DNA from: Tenacibaculum sp. 190524A02b
GTDB taxonomy: Bacteria > Bacteroidota > Bacteroidia > Flavobacteriales > Flavobacteriaceae
NCBI RefSeq assembly: GCF_964036645.1
Contig: NZ_OZ038525.1
Location: forward strand, 1,163,501 to 1,227,500
Reading direction: 5' to 3'
DNA: 64,000 nucleotides
The notes under the pieces are model-generated. The model was not told the origin of the DNA, did no database searches, and saw only the letters and a program-made list of their open reading frames with translations. The stretch's first letter is position 1. Each line of letters opens with the position of its first letter. The position numbers and the translations under genes are program-made. Below, in pieces: positions 59,557-64,000 of this stretch.

Positions 59557-61284
59557 TTAGTTACAATTCATTTGTTGTGGGGTTAGATTTTTCATTTGTC
59601 CTGCTAAATCTTTTTCAGGAATAACGATTTCCACTAACGTAGGTTTGTTTGTTTTTTTATTGGTAATGATTTCCAATACAGAATTTAACTCTTTTATAGT
59701 ATTAGCTTGATAACCGTTGGCTCCATAAGCTTTGGCCAACGCCATATAATCCCATTTTGGTAAGTAATCAAATTCGTCAAAACTTCCATTTGGACAAAAC
59801 GCATCTACATCTACAAAAACTTGTTCTATAGCATACACTTGATTACTCATTACAAAAATGACACTATTAACATTGTATTTGGCTAAAGTTGAAAGTGATT
59901 GGCAAATCATCATAAATCCACCATCACCTGCTATTGTCCAGGATTGTTTTTTGCTTCCTAATTGCGCTCCTAATGCAGCACCAGTTTCGTAACCAATACA
60001 TTGCCATGCTGCTGAACTGATAAAACTATTTTGTTTCATTCCATAAATATTGGTTGCCACATACATTGCAGAACTTACTCCAAATGTTAGGTTAATATCT
60101 TTCCATAGATTATTAGCTTCTATATGCTTAACCGCATGTTGAAAAAAGCGATTATAGGTAATTACTTCTGGTTGATCATTGTACTTTGGATCTGAAGAAG
60201 AAGTCCATGGTTCTGGATACTTTGGTTGTTTAGGTGCTTTATTTTTTAGTGGATATTCTTTACTATTTTCAAAACGCTCTAACAAGGCTTCCATAAAATC
60301 TTCCATAGTAACATCTTGATAAGTATAATATCCTGCTCTGATTTCTGTTGTGGTTGCCAATACCATATCTGAGAATTTGTTTTCTACAAACCATAGATAA
60401 TCGTCAGTAATCAAGGTTCCTAAGGTTAAAAAACAATCAGAAGTTTTTACATAATCAACTACATTTTCTATAGAGGCTGCGTCTGAATAAGTTCCTATAA
60501 AATGATCGCTTTTTTCATCTAACACGGTTTTGCCCAATGATGTAGTGGTGTATACAAACCCACTAGCATCTATAATTTTTTGAAGAAGGTCTGATAATCC
60601 ATGTCGTAACACTTCTACACCTGCAAAAATCATAGGATGTTTTGCTCCTGTTATTTGCATCCAAGCTTGATCTACAGCATTTAGTAAAGCGTCTTGCTTA
60701 CTCTTTTTTACTTTGGGTTTTAGTTTCTTTTTAGAAGGACGTTTACAAGGTTCTCCCCATACTTCACTATAAGCTGCGATATAAACTGGTTTTTTATGGG
60801 TAATTGCTGCCACAATTAACTTGTCTATTTTTTTTGCTGCTCCTACAGAAGTACTTAATGTTTCTGAAGCTACGGTTACATGATTGTAAATTTCCTGATC
60901 TGCACTCAAATTTCCTGTTGAATGATGGTATAAAACATTGTACATATTCCCTATTTGACGATCATTTGACCCAGGTGTAGCACTAATCACCACCATTGGA
61001 CTAGATTCTACATAGGCACCTGCAACAGCATTTAAGGCACTAAAAGTACTTACGCCATATTGTAAAGAAACGGCAGATAATCCTCTAGTTCTACCATAAG
61101 CATCCGCGGCATAAGAAGCATCTAATTCATTGGACGTTCCAATAGTTTCAATGCCATTAAACTTTTCTAGAGCTTGAGTAAAGTTTTTAACATAATCACC
61201 TGGAATTTGAAATACTTCGGTAACATCAAGTTGTTGTAGGCGAGTTAATAAATAATCTGCTACTGTGAATGTGTCATTTTTCAT
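59557..61284 (-). CDS. Thiamine-diphosphate 2-oxoacid decarboxylase (indolepyruvate/phenylpyruvate type)
   Basis: 575 residues with the three TPP-enzyme domains. Catalytic Glu53 (SNELDASYAADAYGR), the His pair 120-121 (LYHHSTG) that marks pyruvate/indolepyruvate/branched-chain oxoacid decarboxylases, and the cofactor motif GDGG…N (residues 454-481; the usual NN is SN here). A Lys-rich linker (KRPSKKKLKPKVKKSK, 181-196) is unusual. It decarboxylates a 2-oxo acid to an aldehyde and CO2. Being first in an operon with an amino-acid oxidase, it probably gives the aldehyde one carbon shorter than the amino acid. Substrate size cannot be read from sequence. Confidence 0.88.
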   Translation of the reverse strand: MKNDTFTVADYLLTRLQQLDVTEVFQIPGDYVKNFTQALEKFNGIETIGTSNELDASYAADAYGRTRGLSAVSLQYGVSTFSALNAVAGAYVESSPMVVISATPGSNDRQIGNMYNVLYHHSTGNLSADQEIYNHVTVASETLSTSVGAAKKIDKLIVAAITHKKPVYIAAYSEVWGEPCKRPSKKKLKPKVKKSKQDALLNAVDQAWMQITGAKHPMIFAGVEVLRHGLSDLLQKIIDASGFVYTTTSLGKTVLDEKSDHFIGTYSDAASIENVVDYVKTSDCFLTLGTLITDDYLWFVENKFSDMVLATTTEIRAGYYTYQDVTMEDFMEALLERFENSKEYPLKNKAPKQPKYPEPWTSSSDPKYNDQPEVITYNRFFQHAVKHIEANNLWKDINLTFGVSSAMYVATNIYGMKQNSFISSAAWQCIGYETGAALGAQLGSKKQSWTIAGDGGFMMICQSLSTLAKYNVNSVIFVMSNQVYAIEQVFVDVDAFCPNGSFDEFDYLPKWDYMALAKAYGANGYQANTIKELNSVLEIITNKKTNKPTLVEIVIPEKDLAGQMKNLTPQQMNCN

Positions 61285-61639
61285 TGGTTAACGTTTTTAG
61301 ATTATTACCATTTATAACAACAACATTTTATATTAGCTAGGTTAGTATAAATTCTAAAATTATTATATAATTCACTTTAAGTTAAGTAATTTATTACAAA
61401 AACTATTAAACGCTTTAATATGTTACTGATGTAATTTGAACTGTTAGTTGTTATTTAATCGAATAATTGATTATACTCCTAAAAATGAATAATTATTAGC
61501 TTTGTTTTTGAGAAAAGGTTCTAAATGTTGAATTTTTAACCATAAGAGTACTTATTTAGTGTATTAAGTTTTTATGGAAAGAATACTTTTTTACTATGTA
61601 TTTATACCATGTATCATAGTATAATTTTATCATGACTTT
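61285..61639. other. 355 bp intergenic region, nothing clear
   Basis: AT-rich sequence between the decarboxylase start and the LytTR regulator end. It must contain the decarboxylase-oxidase promoter on the minus strand, but I found no TAnnTTTG box. A short direct repeat (ACTTA ACTTA, minus strand, near 61378-61388) is the only structure noticed. Confidence 0.4.
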
Positions 61640-62338
61640 TTACTTCCAAACTTTGAAAAAGTCTACTTTATAACTTTCACTAATAGGTAAAAATTCATCT
61701 TGGATTTTTACACGACCTCCTTCTGTATAAGTAATGTATGAAAGATTTACTATATGTGAACGATGTATTCTGAAAAAATTAGTACTTCCTGATAGTAAAG
61801 CAACAACATCTTTTAATGCTCCATGGACTAATAAGTTTCCGTGGTTTTTAGTAACATAATTCACATATTCATTTTCTGACTTTACATACATAATTTCAGA
61901 AATTGGTATGCGGTACTGTTTTTTGTCTGCTTTAATAATTAGCATTTTTTCAACATCTTTTACTACTATTTCTTGACGTTTTTGGTGTACTTCTTTAACT
62001 TTTTCTACAGCTCTTAAAAAACGGGGAAACTCAATGGGCTTCACTAAATAATCTATAGCATCTAATTCAAAACCATCTAAAGCATATTCACGATACGCTG
62101 TTGTAAATATCACTTTGGTTGTATAGGTTTTTATCGATTTTAAAAAATCAATACCATTTATATCTGGCATTTGTATATCTAGAAATAAAATATCAACATT
62201 TTGGCTATTTAAAGTAGGAAGTGCCTTAATAGCTGACTTATAACTACCCAATACTTCTAAAGTATCTATTTTTGAACAATAATTTTCTAGTAATCGTCTT
62301 GCTAGTTGCTCATCATCTATAATAATACATTTAAGCAT
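61640..62338 (-). CDS. LytTR response regulator
   Basis: 232 residues. Receiver: Asp8/Asp9 (IIDDE), phosphoacceptor Asp54 (LFLDIQMP), FTTAYREYALDG and LVKPIEFPRF. LytTR domain: IMYVKSENEYVNYVT, GSTNFFRIHRSHIVNLSYI, FLPISESYKVDFFKVW. The start overlaps the kinase end by eight bases if the kinase frameshift is corrected. It lies upstream of the decarboxylase-oxidase genes on the same strand and may regulate them. Confidence 0.92.
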   Translation of the reverse strand: MLKCIIIDDEQLARRLLENYCSKIDTLEVLGSYKSAIKALPTLNSQNVDILFLDIQMPDINGIDFLKSIKTYTTKVIFTTAYREYALDGFELDAIDYLVKPIEFPRFLRAVEKVKEVHQKRQEIVVKDVEKMLIIKADKKQYRIPISEIMYVKSENEYVNYVTKNHGNLLVHGALKDVVALLSGSTNFFRIHRSHIVNLSYITYTEGGRVKIQDEFLPISESYKVDFFKVWK

Positions 62339-63334
62339 TGTAATTAATCTTTAAGTGAACATTAAAATGTTGTTCTTCTTTTTTAATATTTAAGGTATAA
62401 TTATTAGCGTATAGCAACTCTAATCTTCTTTTTACGTTAGCAATTCCGATTCCTCCTGTTTTATCTGTTTTTTTGTTTAAACTGAACGAGTTATAACACT
62501 TAAAGTCAATACCTTCATTTTTTGAAGATAATTTAACATAAATACTTCCATTAGAGGTATCTTCTATATTTCCATGCTTAAAAGCATTTTCTAAAAAGGT
62601 AATAGTAGCATTGGTGCTATTTTTATTTCTGTACTAGCATTTTTATAATCAAAAATAATATTAGTGATAGTATCATCTTTTAACTTGAATAAAGCAATAA
62701 AATTTTCGATATAAGCAATTTCATCTTTTAAAGATACAAATTCTTCATTATTGCCATACAATGAATAATCTAACATTTTTGAGAGCTGTAAAATACTATT
62801 AGATACTTTAGGATTATTTTCTATAGATAATGAATAAATATTGTTAAGTGCATTGAATAAAAAATGTGGATTTATTTGTTGAATTAGAAAGTTTTTTTCG
62901 GCAGAAACACGTTCTTTTTCGGCTTGCTCCTGTTGCAATCGTTGTGTATTGATGTAAGATAACAAAGCTGTAAAAATACCAACAAAGACGGGCACAGAAT
63001 GTGCCATTAGTGCTTCAACAGTATAATAACTTTCAAGAATTGCATGACCTATACTTGATTTTAATGGTGATAAACCATCTTCTAAAAATTTGGAACCAAA
63101 AGCACCTATAGCCAACAAAGTGATGTTAAAAACACCAAAAACTATGTAGGATTTCTTTTCAAAAAATTTAGGAAGTAATAACTGTAAGTTAGCATAAAAA
63201 GCAACGCCTTGTGCTAAAGCAAAAATAAAAGTATGTTTTATAGGTGACCTTACTCCTACAACAAACTTGTATATAGTAAATAGTAAAAGACTATATACTA
63301 TCCAAAATGCAATATGTTTAATATAAGATTTCAA
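62331..63334 (-). pseudogene. LytS-type sensor kinase gene, interrupted by a one-base frameshift
   Basis: The first frame gives 247 residues: four or more membrane segments, a coiled linker (NTQRLQQEQAEKERVSAEKN) and the His box IQQINPHFLFNALNN, then stops after KIAPMLLLPF. The missing ATPase continues in the next frame: LENAFKHGNIED and GGIGIANVKRRLELLYANN, ending NVHLKIN. Restoring one A in the A5 run at 62593-62597 (T5 to T6 on the coding strand, P-F-L-E-N) gives a normal protein of about 334 residues. As it stands the kinase lacks its ATP-binding domain and would be dead. Sequencing error and real mutation are both possible. Confidence 0.85.
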
Positions 63335-63548
63335 AACAATTCCAAAAATAGACCAATTTACTCTTTAGCAACTATTTTTTTCAATGAATCAGGTTAAAAC
63401 TTCAGTAAAAACAATTCTTTTTCCAGTATACATATATTTAAACTATTTACTGAAATTATTAATTACCTCACAGAAACTTCAACGCTACCAATTGATTTTT
63501 TTTTAATTAAATGTGTGATTTTTTTTCTTTTGCTTCAAAATCAAACAA

Positions 63549-64000
63549 ATGAAAATATTTAATATTCAGTTAATTATCATTACAATTTTATTTACTATAC
63601 CTCAAATTGGTTTTTCTCAGGATAACAATGAAAACAACTTTCTAGTAGGAGTTATTTTCTCGATGGCGACTATAACGTGACGTATGATTCCACCATCGGT
63701 GCAGAGTTACAATTTATTTTTTCTCGTAAATCTAAATTTAACCACTATATCAATGCTGGGTTTAATGCTGATTTAGGCATAGATGGTGCTAATCTATTTA
63801 CTTTCAATGCTGGAATTGGTACTAGTTACAATTTGTTTTCTATGTGGAAAAAACCTTTTTCAGTTTCATTAAATGCTGGTGGACTTTACATGCATGAAAT
63901 TTTTAAAAACCAAGTTATTGGTAATGTAATAGAAAACCAATTCAGCAATTTTAGTTTTTTTGGTAAACTTGGAACAGCATATCCAATAACTAAAAAACTT
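63549..64000 (+). pseudogene. Outer-membrane beta-barrel-type protein, start of gene, frameshifted; cut by window edge
   Basis: The ATG at 63549 opens a signal peptide (LIIITILFTIPQIGFSQ) and DNNENNFLVG, but then meets a stop at 63678. From about 63650 another frame continues as a good beta-barrel sequence to the window end: SYFLDGDYNVTYDSTIG, LQFIFSRKSKFNHYINAGFNADLGIDGANLFTFNAGIGTSYNL, SVSLNAGGLYMHEIF. Alternating aromatic/Gly strands are typical of outer-membrane barrels. One extra base at the GGA codon (63648-63650) would join the frames as V-G-S-Y-F-L. The 3' part is outside the window. Confidence 0.7.

Noticed and set aside
1..64000. tRNA, rRNA, riboswitches, prophage or intact insertion sequences
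   Set aside because: I looked in the gaps on both strands and saw no cloverleaf, conserved rRNA segment, known riboswitch core, phage gene or transposase; a covariance-model search would be needed to exclude small cases.

Overview
The window looks like a chromosomal segment of a marine-type member of the Flavobacteriaceae (Bacteroidota). The base composition is strongly AT-rich. There is a SusC/SusD pair, several LytS/LytTR two-component pairs, secretion signals typical of Bacteroidota lipoproteins, and TAnnTTTG-like promoter boxes. I saw no rRNA, tRNA, CRISPR array, intact insertion sequence or prophage.

Layout. (1) 1-10.1 kb: three LytS-type kinase/LytTR regulator pairs interspersed with an exported protein of unknown function, a secreted amidohydrolase, an AraC-type membrane regulator broken by a single-base frameshift, and an esterase-like lipoprotein. 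(2) 10.3-14.7 kb: an ABC ATPase and a permease fused to an M1 peptidase. (3) 15.4-20.3 kb: a giant AsmA-like protein and a secreted serine hydrolase of the beta-lactamase/D-peptidase fold. (4) 21.0-32.8 kb: a D-amino-acid/peptide utilisation locus. A MocR regulator diverges from an operon encoding an M14 carboxypeptidase lipoprotein, SusC, SusD, a DapB-like amine dehydrogenase, a D-aminoacylase lipoprotein and a glutamate-racemase-like lipoprotein. (5) 32.9-38.1 kb: a gene of unknown function, an M50-like/TPR membrane protein, a striking 96-97 bp tandem repeat, and a LysR regulator diverging from a RacX/YgeA-type racemase and a LamG protein. (6) 38.5-43.4 kb: BlaI plus a BlaR1-like M56 protein that ends in an M23 murein endopeptidase domain, a trypsin-like lipoprotein, and another kinase/regulator pair. 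(7) 44-49 kb: a TPR protein, two DEAD-box helicases and a membrane protein. (8) 48.9-55.5 kb: a group of Cys-rich, thiol and flavin genes around an ECF sigma factor with a Cys-rich tail. (9) 55.9-61.3 kb: a 2-oxoacid decarboxylase, an L-amino-acid oxidase and a protein of unknown function. (10) 61.6-64 kb: a kinase/regulator pair (kinase frameshifted) and the start of an outer-membrane beta-barrel gene, also frameshifted.

Two groups look like coherent, possibly undescribed systems. The first is the locus at 21-32.8 kb, in which a predicted racemase is exported as a lipoprotein together with D-aminoacylase and a SusCD importer. I infer that it harvests D-residue-containing peptides, for example from peptidoglycan. 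Two ATACCA direct repeats, the half-site known for the MocR protein GabR, lie in its divergent promoter. The second is the Cys-tail locus at 49-55.5 kb. Transcription units there carry, in the same orientation, a site fitting GCATCATTT-N10-CCGTCT (minus strand): three exact or near-exact, one with an 11-nt spacer, one degenerate. I infer that this is the promoter of the locally encoded ECF sigma factor and that the regulon handles a thiol-reactive metal or metalloid.

The intergenic DNA carries a family of about 140 bp palindromic repeats (TGTCAGTTCGAGTG ends, GTATCGAGAA/TTCTCGATAC core). Three genes carry apparent one-base deletions, so some frameshifts may be assembly errors. All functional statements are from reading motifs; no database search was run.
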